Origin: Thozetella sp. PMI_491
Taxonomy: Eukaryota; Ascomycota; Sordariomycetes; Chaetosphaeriales; Chaetosphaeriaceae
DNA: 64,000 nt
NCBI GenBank assembly: GCA_021432635.1
Contig: MU270113.1
Coordinates: 1-64,000, forward strand
Direction of reading: 5' to 3'
Each line of letters begins with the position of its first letter. Within the stretch, counting starts at the first letter, position 1. This document shows, one piece after another, positions 31,952-43,720 of the stretch. Below the pieces are notes generated by a model. The model saw nothing but the letters and a program-made list of their open reading frames with translations. It was not told the DNA's origin and ran no database searches. Both the position numbers and the translations under genes were made by a program.

Positions 31952-34933
31952 CTAGAAGGCGACTTTGCTGCCGTTGTTTAGTCGTAACGGTAGAGGGCCG
32001 AGTGGGCCTGGCCCGGGACTAATCATAGACGAGGGCGTCATGATGCCGTCCTGGGAGGAGAGCGTGCTACTAAACGAGTTGAGACTCGATGTGGAGTTAG
32101 ATGTCATGGTCCCCGTGCGCGACATGGAGAGGCCGCCCATCGAGATCAGAGTTTCTGCGCGCTCAAAGACGCCACCGTTGAAAGCTGCCGCAAACGACCC
32201 GCTCTGGGGGGTTGATGGAACGGTTGCCTGCACAGCCGGCCCAAGGGCGGCACTCTGGGGCGTCATGGGTAAGGCAATCGGCGTTGCCGACTGCGTGCTG
32301 TATGGACTCATAATCTCACCCATGCTCATTTCCTTGTAGAGATACGACCAAGGCGAGGTCTGCATTAAAGTTGAACACTCCTTCAGGGTCTTGTGGATGG
32401 GCCGAAGTCTATTCCTAGTATCCAACGGCAGAGGAACCTCGTTCTCGGCGTCCCAGATGCGCTTAACCAGTCCGTACCACGCGTCAACAAAGTTGTAGCA
32501 CAGACCCCAGAAAGGACGGTGAGTCCGGATGCCAGGCTCCTTGAGCTTGATGGTGGAGAGACGGGCCTTGAGCATCTCGGTTTGGTGGATAGCCGAAGAG
32601 CATTTGGCGATCAAGGCCCTCCACGCCATGAGTGCGTGCTCCGGTGCCCGTTGGTTCATGGCATTGCGCAGGGCATCGTTGAATTGTCTGTTAAGAGTCG
32701 GTAGATTTCGCATGACCACCTCGGCTGACTTCTGAAGCGAGAGGAAGATCTTCTCGAACAAGCGGTCTTCCTCGGTGAAATCAGCAGAGAGGCCGCGCCC
32801 GCCAGACGTGCTCGTCGAGGTAAACGACTCCCCTGACCGAGGGGTGGCCGAGGTGATGGTGGCAGTGCGCCCGGTGCCATTGATGAAGGGCATGGGAGGG
32901 ATCGGGACGTCTGTGGCAACGCGCAGGTTGCTGGGCTGGTAGTTGTATGGATTGTTTCGTGGCCTCACGGTCAAGGAGGATCGGTCCGACGGCGCGACGG
33001 AGCTCTCTCTCGACCGTGGCTTGATGGTGCCGCCGTAGGCGGCCCGCGTAGCTGCGCGGCGGTAACCATCCTCCGGGGGTACAAGTTGGGCGCAGGTGAC
33101 TCGCAGCTCCATGATGCTATTGTAAAGCTGGGTCAAGAGTGTCCGGATATAGCGGGGGTCGCCGTTATCGATGAAGAGGTCGACATTGCCAGCCAACAGG
33201 GTGCAGACGTGCGAGTAGGCGTTCACAAGCGTCAAGCAGGCTCTCTGGACGCTCTCATTCTCTCGTTGGCCATATACTTCCTCGTCGCCAAGCGGCTCGT
33301 GTTTCTGGATCTCGAGCTCGAGTTCCTCCACGTGATCGTTGGTGTTGTAGAAGACAATTTCAAGGCTCGAGCGCTTAACCGAGCCATCGCTAGTTAAGCT
33401 CATCAACATTTGGATCATGGGGTGGATTTGGAATATCGAGTAGAGGATGCCCTTAGCAGCCTCTAGGATAGGGTCCGTAAGCTTGGATTCCCGTTTTCGC
33501 TCAGGCAGGATCGAGAGCCGGCGGACGTAGATTGGTCGCTGCAAGTACGGGTCTCCGCCAGCAGCCGGGCTGCCAGGCCCGGGGCTCTTCGCCATGCCGG
33601 TGCCATTGCCTTGCATGGCCGATCCGTGGCTCAGGCCACGGTAGTGGCTGAATCGGTTATTCGCCTGGGTCTCATCTAATGTCCCGAGCTCTGATGGCTT
33701 CCTCGAGACGATCCCCATGCGTCGATTCCTGCTCTCGGGGCGCTCTCCGCGTGGCGTTTGCAATACCGTCTCAGAATTGCTGCGAATCCGCTCATTCACA
33801 TTACCAATGGTCAAGGGCATTACGCCGGGGCGGCGCTGGGCCGTATTCTGTTGCGAGAGTCCGCGATAGTGAGATCTTGTCGGGATAGGAGGTGGTCGGC
33901 TCAAATTCGGTGACCGCAAGTCCGGGAGGTCGGTGCCATTGACTTTGATAGGAAAACGACCGCTCACAACCCGCTTGACGGGGACCCGGGGGGTTTCAGT
34001 GCCTTCTGAAGAGTCTTCACCCGTATCCGTGTCGTTTCGTGTGTTCAACGAAGTAGCCGCCCTCTGCCTGAGAAATTTCTTTATGTGTGCTGTGATCGCG
34101 ACTTCCGTCACCTCGCTTTCCTTCAGGATACCTTCATTGGGCGGGCTTGTCGCCTGGACCTGCAGCACCTCCGGTGGTGGGAATACGAGCGGATTGCCGT
34201 CCAGCTTGAGCATTTGTAATGATGACATATCCGCGAGGCACAGCGGCAGCTCCGAGATTTGGTTCTTCTGAATCGACAACACCTTCAAGGATGACAGCTT
34301 GATGATGTCAGGCGGTAGGATGCGGAGTTTGTTGCGACCGAGATCGAGAATCTCAAGAGACCTGAGGTCGCATAGCTGATTGACGGGGAAGGGAATTGAT
34401 TAGGATGGATGCTGTGCGGCTTTCACGGACGCCGGAGCACTTACCGCTAGAGGAAACTCTCGTATCTTGTTCTGTCGAACATTGAGGTACCGAAGTGAGC
34501 TGCATTCGGAAAAACGAGCAGGGAATGTTGTTAAGCTGTTATGCGAGAGTGCAAGCCTGTCAGGCCTTCGGGTCAGCGCGCCTCATCGTCCGATCTCCAC
34601 CCTGACGGCCTCTTACCTCTCCAACTCATTCTTGATGATATCCACTACCTCATCTGGAAGCCTCGCGATGTTCTTCCTGCTCAGGTCGATCGTCACGCCC
34701 GGCTTTAGCTCATTGCTCACCCCGCTCGCTTCGGCAGCCTGAGTCTCATGCTCGTCGAGAGCAGCTCGCATCGCCTCGCGGGCTAGGGCAATGACCTGAC
34801 CGGAGGACATCGGCGGGTTGGGCGCGAGGTTGGAGCTGGACGCAACATCGCGGAGAGGAGGGACCGGCGGTAGAGACTGGTTCGTTCGTCTTCCCTGAGC
34901 TGGGTTCTCGGGGAGCCCCCGTGGTCGGTCCAT
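31952..34933 (-). CDS. SOG2: RAM-pathway leucine-rich-repeat protein Sog2
   Basis: Three exons, 34933-34617, 34556-34445 and 34375-31952, encode about 950 aa. After a disordered start (about 1-85) come tandem LRRs at about 85-215: LALSHNSLTTFPARFSECSSL, LRYLNVRQNKIREFPLALCDL, LEILDLGRNKLRILPPDIIKL, LKVLSIQKNQISELPLCLADM and LQMLKLDGNPLVFPP. Both introns cut inside the LRR block and splice in frame. The rest is the Sog2 region with helical segments (LEAAKGILYSIFQIHPMIQML, FVDAWYGLVKRIWDAENEVPL) separated by Ser/Pro-rich linkers. In yeast Sog2 binds Kic1/Hym1 in the RAM network that activates Cbk1 for polar growth and cell separation; in moulds the COT1 pathway is the counterpart. Confidence 0.92.
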
Positions 34934-37529
34934 GGCAATCGGAAGGTCGTCCGGGTCGGGAGAGCACGGTCAGCGAGGCGACGATGCTTGACGTGGGACA
35001 AAGCGGGGTGTGGGGATCGCAGGTGCTCTTCCGATAGATCACGCTTTGTCGGCCGTTGATGATGGTGCGAGATAATCAAGCCAATCGGCACGGGAGTCGT
35101 GAGGCTTTCATTCCTGGCAGGAAAGAGCCAACAAGAAGGGGGATCGGCTGACGGGGGACGGGTTGAGGCGGGAGATGGGAAGCACAGCAATTGTGGCGGG
35201 TCGGGCTTCCCCCAAAATGCAGCAAAACAGTGCTCGCCCGCGCAATCGATAGCGGGAATGTCTGGTGTTGTCTCGCCGGTGTTGAGGTCGCGAGGCAAGC
35301 AGGTGTGCAAGGGATTGAAATTTCCTTTGTCTTTGTCTGTGAGCCTCCCCCCGAGCGGGCAGAAAGAGTCCACAGCCACGTTGGGTAGCAGAACGCCAAG
35401 AAAGGGGGAGATATACTCACGCCCTCGTTGCTCGCCCGAGGGTGTGGGGATAAGATCAGCCGGTCGAGTATCCGACGAAAGTCCTTGGCGAAGCGGCCGG
35501 TTCCTGACAGGGCGGGGGCGTAGCATTAGAGACACGAGAGGCACGTCTAAAACGCTGCTAAGGTGTGGCTAGCGCGCCGCAAAACTGCAAGGGACCAGGA
35601 CGTTACCTCAGAGGACGATGTGCCTCCGAGGCCCCACGGTGATTGGCCCAGGGCCTCATTCTCTCACAAGAGCTCCTGCCCGACAAAAAGGTGAAACGAA
35701 ACAACCACGGTCAGTCCCCCCCGAGCGAAGAGACAACACGCTGCGCGGCGGGGCAAGGAGGAGCGCGGCGAGCCCTGGAGAGCGCGACACCGCTCTTCTC
35801 GGGGATGCGGCCATCCCATCGCCAGCCCAACTGCTCCATATCAGAGGGTAAGGTACGAAGCAGGCTCGCCGCCTCCTGAACCCGCCAAGTTGACGCCATT
35901 GCCCGCCCGGCGCATCGAAACCCCGACCATCAGGGTCCCAGACCGCATCATGGTGTGTGCGGAGGCACAGCGCTCACGTCTCTTTCAATGCACTGTCAAA
36001 GTTGTCAAAATCGCGGGCACTGGACGAGGGGCAGAAGCGATTCGTCAGGGATGGTGGCCCCGAGCCAGGTCCAGGGCCTTTCCACGCCTGGAGAAGCTGA
36101 GGTCACGATGTCTGATCTCCTATAGGATAGTGCTGTTTGATGCGGCCAACAACCCTGTGGCCCCTGTCTGACAAGTGGACTACCCTCATTTCTGAGGAAC
36201 GAGGATAGGGACTAGCCGTTGCTCTCTCCTGATGCCTCGGACATAGGCCTAACCCCATCCCAATGCCTTGTATCAATGCTCTATTTCGGCGCTCTCAGGG
36301 GCCCGCCAAGCTGATAGGATCCTCTTTACTCCGTATTCTTTGCTGGGGAGCCCTACTACTGCTGTATCACTATATCTACGTAATTTCTAGTACCCAGCTG
36401 GCCCGGCAGAAGTTACCCGTATGGGGCCCCATGACCTGCACGCATTGCCCGCCGATGGAGCTCGAATGGCAGCGAGTCAGTAAATACAGTCTATGAGATG
36501 TCTTCATGGAAGACCCCTGCGTTCATGCCTGCGTTACCGCCGACTCCAGATTCCGGGGAAGCTTCTTCGCTGCTTCCACAACCCCCTTCCACGGAACCAC
36601 CGGCCCTTGTGAGCAACAGCACAACTGAAGGGAGGGGCGCAGGCGCACCAGACCAGCCTGCTCACGCGCAGAGCCGAGCAGCAGCCCGTGCCGCCTAAAA
36701 ATACAAGCCGGCAGCGAGTTGAGCAAGAATCAGCATAATCTTGCATCATCTATCCCGTAAGCAATCCTGCTATTCCGGGCCGTCCTCCGGTACACGGACT
36801 TCCGGTGCATGGCCTGTCTGTCGTGCGACCTCGCTGCTCAAGCTCTCGCTTAGAGAGTGGTATTTTCTCAGCATTGGCGGTGGAGTACGTCCAAGGAGTC
36901 TTGACTCTCGAGCTTCCCACCATTGGTCAAACTGGACCATCAATATTGATCCAGCTTACTACTTATGTACCCTTGAGGCGCGAGGGCCTGACTTGCTACC
37001 TATCTAAGCACCTAAACGCTAAGATAGATGCTGACCGACTAGAAGCACATAGCTCCGGCATTGGGTCGGGACGCAAAAATTGAGTGCCTTCCGCAGGCTA
37101 CTCACGCTCCGGTGCTATATCCGTGGAACCCCGCATGATCACGACCACAACCCTAAACGACTGCTTGGGCAGAGGGTTCCCATGAGTCCAAAAGGGAGTG
37201 TTTGGGCCAGCATAATGGCTTCCTCATTCCTACTTAGTAATTATTTGTTTTGGACGAGGTCTGTAGCAGAGGCTGCTGAGTGGCGGCTTGCAATTGCGGG
37301 GCAGGAGCCACACGTCAAACCTCCACTTCTCGATGTACCTTACCGCGAAGAGTCAGCAAACAAACCCATATCCAATCAGGCAACAAGAGTCCAAGCAAAC
37401 ATGAAGCTCCAGGCATAAGCTTGTTGTGTTCTGCCTTTGAATTATTCCAACTGTAATGATCCCCGTACAATTAGACACCTCAGAGAGGCCACCTAGGACG
37501 GAAAGTGACTCTGGTCAAGCCTCCACGCG
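34934..37529. promoter_or_regulatory. Long divergent intergenic region, SOG2 / RecQ
   Basis: This 2.6 kb is the longest gene-free stretch with normal GC content. The left 0.9 kb is pyrimidine/purine rich and probably includes a long SOG2 leader. Several open frames of 60-250 codons exist on both strands but share no domain and overlap each other, so none is called. Confidence 0.4.
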
Positions 37530-39127
37530 ATGGCCCTGGCACGGGGCGACTCCTTCCACGGTGTGCAAGATGTCGAATTCACTCTACGGAACCAGTTCCA
37601 CAAGCTCACATTCCGGTATTTCTCATTAAAGACGCCACCCAGCCGGACCCAAACTCACCCATCTCAGGCCGTTTCAGAGAGAGATCATCGACGCTGCGAT
37701 TGATGGCAAAGATGTCTTCGTCCAGGCGGCCACCTCATTTGGGAAAAGCCTCTGCTTCCAGCTCCCAGCCGTGCTAGATCGCGGAAGTAAGCCGAGGCTC
37801 TCCCACGCCTGTCCGACCTGTGCTAAAAGTGTAGCAGTTACTATTGTGATTTCTCCATTGTTGAGTCTAATGGTATGCTGCTTCTCGATCCTCGAGGTAG
37901 TTATCGCGCATGCTTAGAGATTCGTAGATGAACCAAGTTGAGGCTCTCAGGGCATCCGCTATTGAGGCCTATAGCCTGAACAGCAACACCCCCCTGAGCG
38001 AGAAGGATTACATTCACCGAGATCTCGCATCCGGACACCCTCGCACGCGCCTTCTCTACGTTACCCCGGAGCTGTGCTCGACCGACGGCTTCCGCAAGCG
38101 CCTCAAGCTCGTCCACGAACAAAAGGAACTTGCGCGAATCGCCGTTGATGAGGCGCACTGCATCTCAGAGTGGGGCCATGACTTTCGGAAGGACTTCAAG
38201 CGGCTGTCATGGTTTCGCGAGACATTTCCAGACGTACCCATCATGTGCTTGACTGCTACAGCCAACCACCAGGTGCGAGATGATGTGCTCTCGACGCTAG
38301 GGCTCGACAAGACGCCGGAGCGGCTCCGCACCTTCTCCATGACTGCACACCGGCCAAACTTGCACCTCGAGGTACGCTTCACCAGCGACGCAGCCGATGA
38401 CAAGTTTGACGACTTTGTTAGCTGGCTGAAGGGCGTGTACGCGCGGCGGGAGTCAGCCTCCCGCAGAGCCGAGCTCGATGCGGTGAAGGAACGAGTCGAC
38501 AATGTTCCGGGCATAATCTACACCACCTCGCGAGACGAGTGCGAGGTCATCGCCGCGGCACTGCGGGAGGAACAGATTGGGGCGCGCCCATTCCACGCCA
38601 AGCTCTCCAAGGAAGTCAAGGAGAAGACGCTAGAGCGATGGATCAACAACCAGCCGGGATACGACATCATCGTGGCGACGACTGCCTTCGGCATGGGCAT
38701 CGACAAAGAGAACGTCCGATTCGTTGTGCACTGGCGACTCCCGAAGTCATTCGAGGGGTACTACCAGGAGGCCGGCCGAGCAGGACGGGACGGCAAGGCA
38801 AGCTATTGCTTCCTCTACTACAGCCGCGAGGACAAGAACCGCGTGTGGAACCTAATGCTGCGGGATATACCCAAGGATGGGACAAATCGACTGGCAAGAA
38901 TGGCGAGCCTGGAGAAGCTTGTAGAATACTGCGAGGCAACGACCATCTGCAGGCATCAAGCCATCTGCCGCTATTTCGGGGAGGCAGAGGTGCCGGAGTG
39001 CGATTATGCCTGCGACTGGCACAAGGACGCCCAAGCGCTCAAACAGAGGAAGAAAGCCCTGGAAACGGAGGAGTTTGTGAGTACTCAACAGGAACAGGGG
39101 CGGTATCAGGAATATTGGAGCGATTGA
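37530..39127 (+). CDS. RecQ-family DNA helicase, short form (480 aa)
   Basis: Four exons: 37530-37615, 37668-37786, 37835-37872 and 37928-39127. Motif 0 FRPFQREIIDAAIDG is rebuilt by the first splice. Motif I is QAATSFGKSLCFQLPA (GKS), motif Ia VTIVISPLLSLM is completed by the 38-nt third exon, motif II is DEAHCISEWGHDFRKDF, motif III CLTATAN, motif V VATTAFGMGIDKENVRFVVHW and motif VI QEAGRAGRDGKASYC. A RecQ zinc-binding region follows (YCEATTICRHQAICRYFGE, CDYACDW). The protein stops there: no winged-helix or HRDC domain. An in-frame TGA just upstream fixes the start. Note SFGKS rather than the more usual TGAGKS/TGGGKS. It unwinds DNA 3'-5'; the exact paralogue among fungal RecQs is unclear. 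Confidence 0.9.
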
Positions 39128-39380
39128 GCAGCATTTCCTGCAGTCCCAGACTGCGGCTAAGTATTTACAGAGACAGACGCGCCAGCACAGGATATGATAC
39201 CCAGATCAAAAATTCAAGTCATCTTGTGGCCATCCTGTGGTCATGCCGTGCTTCCAGGCTGTGACACTCGCCACGAGCATGGCTGAATTATCCATTGGGT
39301 GTCACTGACAACGAAATGGAGATAGACACGCAGCGCAATGGTACAGTCCACCAACGAGCCCTGTCCATGGCAGACTCGGC

Positions 39381-40514
39381 CTAAGCCTTGGAAGCTTTAA
39401 GCCGCGGCATACTTTTTGAATACTTACGCCGTAGCTTTTCGAACTCCTCCCCTCCATTGTCGAGAGGGTACAGTCTAAGCAACGACGACACGTCGTCCGA
39501 CGCGAGTACATCTCGGTTAGCCTGCCATCGCATCCACGTCAGGCCTTGGAGCAGTGAGTCCGCCAAATCGTCCAGCTTCAACCTCGGGTCGCCGCCTCTA
39601 GTGCCCCGCCTCGAGCCGGCAGCATCCACCGTCTCCCTCCACTGCTCTAAGAACCTCGCGCTCGTCGCCTTCACCTCGTCGGTCCCGAGCGTAACCTTTT
39701 GGCCTCGGTCCAGCATGACGCCAACTATACCAACCTTGTGCTTCTTCGTTTCTTTAGGGGACTTTCGCGCAGCGGTCGCACTAAGTGTCTCCTCCATAGC
39801 GCGGATGATCGAGAACTGCCTCTGATGCGATGCCACGTCGGGGCTGCTCGCAAGGTCTGCATCCAAAAGGCTCTCCTGGAGGAATTCTTTGGTAGAATAG
39901 GATACCACCTGGCTCGGGAGTACGGGCGTTAGCTCGCCGTCCCACTCGCCGCGTGCTTTCATGTCCGTGAAGAGGGCGTACAGCATGGCTTCCAGCATGT
40001 TGATCCGCAGCGACCACTCCACAACCGCGGACGAGCCTCCCGAGCGCGAGCGCTGACGCTCAATGAGGACATGGGTTGGCCTCAAAGGGAGGAGATGGCG
40101 GCTGACGAGTTCCGAGGCCGTCCAGGCCATCGCCTGGGGGCTGAAGGCTTCGGGTGGGACCTGATCATTATCAGCGCCCTTGGCCTTGGCATCTTTCACC
40201 ACCTCCGGGTCGGCGGTGATACGTCCGGAGGCTCCTAGCTCTAGGGGCATGTTCCTCCATGCGTGCACAGTGGCTCTCGCATCCCCTCCGGGGGTATTTG
40301 GGATCGGTGGAGAGAGCAGCGAGAAGGCGAAGTTCTTGATGCCCATGTCGATGCTCAAGATGCGGGCATGGCTGTGCAACGGGGTGTGGCTTCGAGCGGC
40401 CCGCTCCAAACCGGAGAATGTATCAGCCTTTCTTACGCCCTGCGTGAGCCCACATTTGAATGCCAAAAGCCGGAGGGCCTGCACCGTCTTGACCTCAGCC
40501 AAGCTTGTCGGCAT
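39381..40514 (-). CDS. CCE1: Mitochondrial Holliday-junction resolvase Cce1/Ydc2
   Basis: One exon, 377 aa from MPTSLAEVKTVQALRLLAF. Residues 1-40 resemble the small helical DNA-binding start of fungal CCE1. The RNase H-like nuclease core has ILSIDMGIKNFAFSLL (first catalytic Asp), PTHVLIERQRSRSGGSSAVVEW (catalytic Glu) and KLDDLADSLLQGLTWMRW (last Asp pair), the set known from Ydc2. It resolves four-way junctions in mtDNA. The frame stays open upstream to a Met at 40730 (adding 72 residues rich in Arg near LRLRPRLRTS), which could supply a mitochondrial presequence; I keep the shorter start but cannot decide. Divergent from glutathione reductase. Confidence 0.92.
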   Translation of the reverse strand: MPTSLAEVKTVQALRLLAFKCGLTQGVRKADTFSGLERAARSHTPLHSHARILSIDMGIKNFAFSLLSPPIPNTPGGDARATVHAWRNMPLELGASGRITADPEVVKDAKAKGADNDQVPPEAFSPQAMAWTASELVSRHLLPLRPTHVLIERQRSRSGGSSAVVEWSLRINMLEAMLYALFTDMKARGEWDGELTPVLPSQVVSYSTKEFLQESLLDADLASSPDVASHQRQFSIIRAMEETLSATAARKSPKETKKHKVGIVGVMLDRGQKVTLGTDEVKATSARFLEQWRETVDAAGSRRGTRGGDPRLKLDDLADSLLQGLTWMRWQANRDVLASDDVSSLLRLYPLDNGGEEFEKLRRKYSKSMPRLKASKA

Positions 40515-41169
40515 AGTTAGTCCCTTTCCCGGCCGTGCAATTTCGTCCGAGCTCGTGCGAAGCCGAGGCCGAAGCCGAAGCCGTAGCTCCCAACACGGCG
40601 CCGCCGAATGATTACCTGGGTCGGGATCTGTAAATATTTGGAATAGAGGGAGTGCAGTCACATTCTCCCTGTTGATTTGACTTTCGAGTCCCCGAGCGGT
40701 GCCGATAAGTGGGGCTGGCTGGCCAAACAACGCAGATTATTGTGACAGTATCGACCTGTATTCCATCGATGTAGCTTGGTAGCTTGGTGCATACTACATA
40801 GCTTTGGAAACATGCTGGTCCCGAGGTCTCGGGCTGCCGAAGTGGGGCCAGATCTCCCCGGCAGGTCCGTAAACATCGGTGGTTTTTTTTCTGCTTAGCT
40901 GAGCAAGATTCCACATCGTCCCGCATGTGCGCCTTTCTGGTCGATTCCTCGCTGCAACCTGTACGATTGGAAGAACTAGACGCCTACCTGCAGCAGCTTG
41001 TAGGATAGAGTTAGAACCCCTCCTTCCGTTTCAAGTGTCCAGTCACCTCTTGGGCGTCACTAAGCACACCATTCGGCCGGGACTCGCATTTAAGACGCAG
41101 CCCCTCCTACCCCGCCACAGCTTCCTTTCTCTTGCTCCCCTCTATATTGTCCATAACCACCGCACTTAA
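40515..41169. promoter_or_regulatory. Bidirectional promoter region, CCE1 / glutathione reductase
   Basis: About 0.65 kb between divergent starts, or 0.44 kb if CCE1 starts at 40730. A CT-rich stretch with TCTATATTG near 41142 precedes the reductase ATG closely. Confidence 0.45.
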
Positions 41170-42777
41170 ATGCAAGCCTTTGCCCTCTTTACTCGAGTGT
41201 CTTCACTGCCCGCAAGAACGGCTACCGCGCGACTTGGGTCATTGTCCAGGCATTTCTCTTCCACTTCGCCCTTCATGGCTCCCATCATCAAGGAGACCGA
41301 CTTTCTTGTGCTCGGCGGAGGAAGCGGCGGGCTTGGAGCGGCGCGGGCCGCCAGTGGGAAGTATGGAACGAAAGCTATGGTGATTGAGGGTGCCCGGTTG
41401 GGAGGCACCTGCGTGAATGTTGGGTGAGTGCTCAGAGAGTCCTGACGGAGCTGCCTCCCTCGCCCCCCTACTTCCCCTTTCAGTGAAAGAGAGAGGGCTA
41501 ACACAGCACTTGATCGCAGATGCGTACCCAAAAAAATTACTTTCAACGCCGCCTTGATGGCGGAGACGATTCACGAAGCCAAGTCCTACGGATTCAACGT
41601 GTCAGAGACGGCGCCCTTCGACTGGGCCACCTTTAAGAAGAAGCGGGACGCCTATATTGTACGTTTGAACGGTATATACGAGCGGAACCTTGCCAACGAC
41701 AAGGTCGAGTACCTGCACGGGTGGGCCAAGGTGCTGAATCGCAACGAAGTCGAGGTCAAGCTGGACGACGGCACCACCGCCCTTGTCAAGGCCAAGAAGA
41801 TCCTGGTGGCTGTGGGCGGCTACCCAACTCCTCCCCCTGCTATCCCGGGTGCGGAGTTTGGTACCAACAGTGACGGCTTTTTCGAGATCGAGAATCTGCC
41901 CAAAAAGGTTGCGCTAGTTGGAGCGGGATACATTGCAGTCGAGTTCGCAGGTATGTTCAACGCGCTCGGCGTCGAGACACACCTTTTCATCAGGCACGAC
42001 ACTTTCCTCCGCAACTTCGACCCAATGATCCAGGAGGGCATCACGAAGGAATACGAGAGGCTAGGGGTGCACCTGCACAAGCAAAGTGCTGCGACCAAGG
42101 TGGAGAAGGACGCCAGCGGCAAGCTGAGCATCTCGTACAAGGATAGCAATGGCGAGGGCACCTTGAGCGATGTGGACCACCTCATCTGGGCTATCGGCCG
42201 GACGCCCGCCACCAAGAACCTCGGCCTCGAGGACGCCGGTGTTAAACTCAACGAGAAGGGCTACGTCGTTGTGGACGACTACCAGAACACGAACGTGGAC
42301 AACGTCTACGCACTAGGCGACGTGACGGGACAGGTGGAACTGACGCCCGTGGCCATTGCTGCCGGTCGGAAGCTGGCGTCACGCCTGTTCGGCGGCGAGC
42401 AGTTCAAGGACGCTCACCTGAGTTACAGCAACATCCCGTCTGTTGTGTTCGCCCACCCTGAGGTCGGCTCTATCGGTCTCACGGAGCCGGAAGCTGTCGA
42501 GAAGTATGGCCGGGAGAACCTCAAGATCTACAAGACCAACTTCACGGGCCTGTACTACACTATGATGGACCCGGAGCAGAAGGGCCCCACGAGCTATAAG
42601 CTGGTCACCGTGTTGCCCGAAGAAAAGGTGGTGGGCCTGCACATCTTCGGCCAGGGCAGCGGCGAGATGCTGCAGGGCTTCGGCGTGGCCGTCAAGATGG
42701 GAGCCACCAAGGCCGATTTTGATGCCTGCGTTGCTATACATCCGACAAGCGCAGAGGAGCTGGTGACGATGAAATAA
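41170..42777 (+). CDS. GLR1: Glutathione reductase
   Basis: Two exons, 41170-41423 and 41520-42777, encode 503 aa. FAD-binding [14 protein letters not shown] lies at about 48-61. The redox pair is Cys81/Cys86 in [13 protein letters not shown]; the intron falls inside this motif and splicing rebuilds it. NADPH-binding [15 protein letters not shown] and the Arg-bearing loop [12 protein letters not shown] follow, then the second FAD motif [10 protein letters not shown] and the C-terminal catalytic [11 protein letters not shown]. It reduces GSSG with NADPH. The first 35 residues (Arg/Ser-rich, [23 protein letters not shown]) look like a mitochondrial presequence, and a second Met at 41275 ([10 protein letters not shown]) starts the mature enzyme, as expected for dual cytosol/mitochondria supply. 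Confidence 0.96.
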
Positions 42778-43434
42778 GAGAGATGGGTTATATGCAGGCG
42801 AGAAGAGGCATCCCTCGAAAGCTAGATATTAAACCGAAGATACCTTTGATAGGATAATGTACAGACGTGTTTGCTCTCAGCTGTTGCCCCTTCACCAGGC
42901 GGCATGTAATGGCGAGATTTTTGGTGTCACCAGCATGCGAGTAACAGGAGAACGCGAGTTGTCACATTCTTGATTTCGCTATCTGTAAAGAATTAACACT
43001 CGCCATGTAATGCCTGGCATCGAGCAAGTTCTCAGCACACGCCTGTCAACTAGGAGGTGACTTGACGGCACAGGAAATGCCCCAATCGGAGAGAGCTCAG
43101 AAAGGTGAGCTGTAGAAGGAGCTCCGCTGCGCTATCGTAGTGCAGTAGCCACAGCCACAGCTCCCGGTTCTCGTGTGGCTCATTGCTTTTCCACCCGGAT
43201 TTCGGCTGGCGGCTGGGGCCAACCGCGCAAAAAGCACCTGATCTAGAAGTGGGTCCTTAGCTCGCCTCCGAATCTCGAATGGCCTGACATGATTATCGTC
43301 GCAGCTTCTTCACCTCACTCATACACCATCACCATCACGACAGCTGCACCCAGGGCTCGCAACTCTCCACTCAAGGTGCGTATCCCGCTGCAAACCCTCT
43401 CATCGGACTGGCTCTAACCAATTGGCTCCTCCAG
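42778..43434 (+). promoter_or_regulatory. COX subunit promoter and leader with a 5'UTR intron
   Basis: No coding signal. At 43376-43434 the sequence fits an intron in the leader: donor GTGCGT after TCAAG, branch point CTCTAAC, acceptor TCCAG. It ends exactly one base before the start codon of the next gene. Confidence 0.6.
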
Positions 43435-43720
43435 ATGCTCGCTCGTGCCGCAATCCGCGCGACTCCGCGCTCGATCGTTTCCCGCCGGGGCTTCCAGACC
43501 ACCCGCGCCCAGTTCTCCTCGCCGTACCACTACCCCGAGGGCCCGCGGTCCAACATCCCTTTCAACCCCCAATCCAAGTGGTTCCCTCTGGGCTACTGGA
43601 CCTTCGCCGCCCTCGGCTTCGGCGCTCCGTTCCTGATTGCCCGTGAGTCTCCCTTCTCCATTGCAAGATCCACCTCCTCACCCTTTCACAGTCTGGCAGA
43701 CCTACAAGCCCAGGAAATAA
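43435..43720 (+). CDS. Cytochrome c oxidase subunit of the COX7C/yeast Cox8 type
   Basis: Two exons, 43435-43642 and 43692-43720, encode 78 aa. The N-terminus MLARAAIRATPRSIVSRRGFQTT is a mitochondrial presequence with an RRGFQTT processing site. YHYPEGPRSNIPFNPQSKWFP followed by LGYWTFAALGFGAPFLIALW is the COX7C signature with its single transmembrane helix, ending QTYKPRK on the matrix or intermembrane side. The 49-nt intron (GTGAGT to TTCACAG) cuts after LIA and the last exon adds only nine residues plus the stop. It is a nuclear-encoded subunit of complex IV. Yeast calls this subunit Cox8, so I give no symbol. Confidence 0.93.

Noticed and set aside
34783-35544. 253-codon minus-strand frame upstream of and overlapping SOG2
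   Set aside because: It overlaps the SOG2 first exon in another frame; it is low-complexity, Pro/Arg-rich and has no domain.
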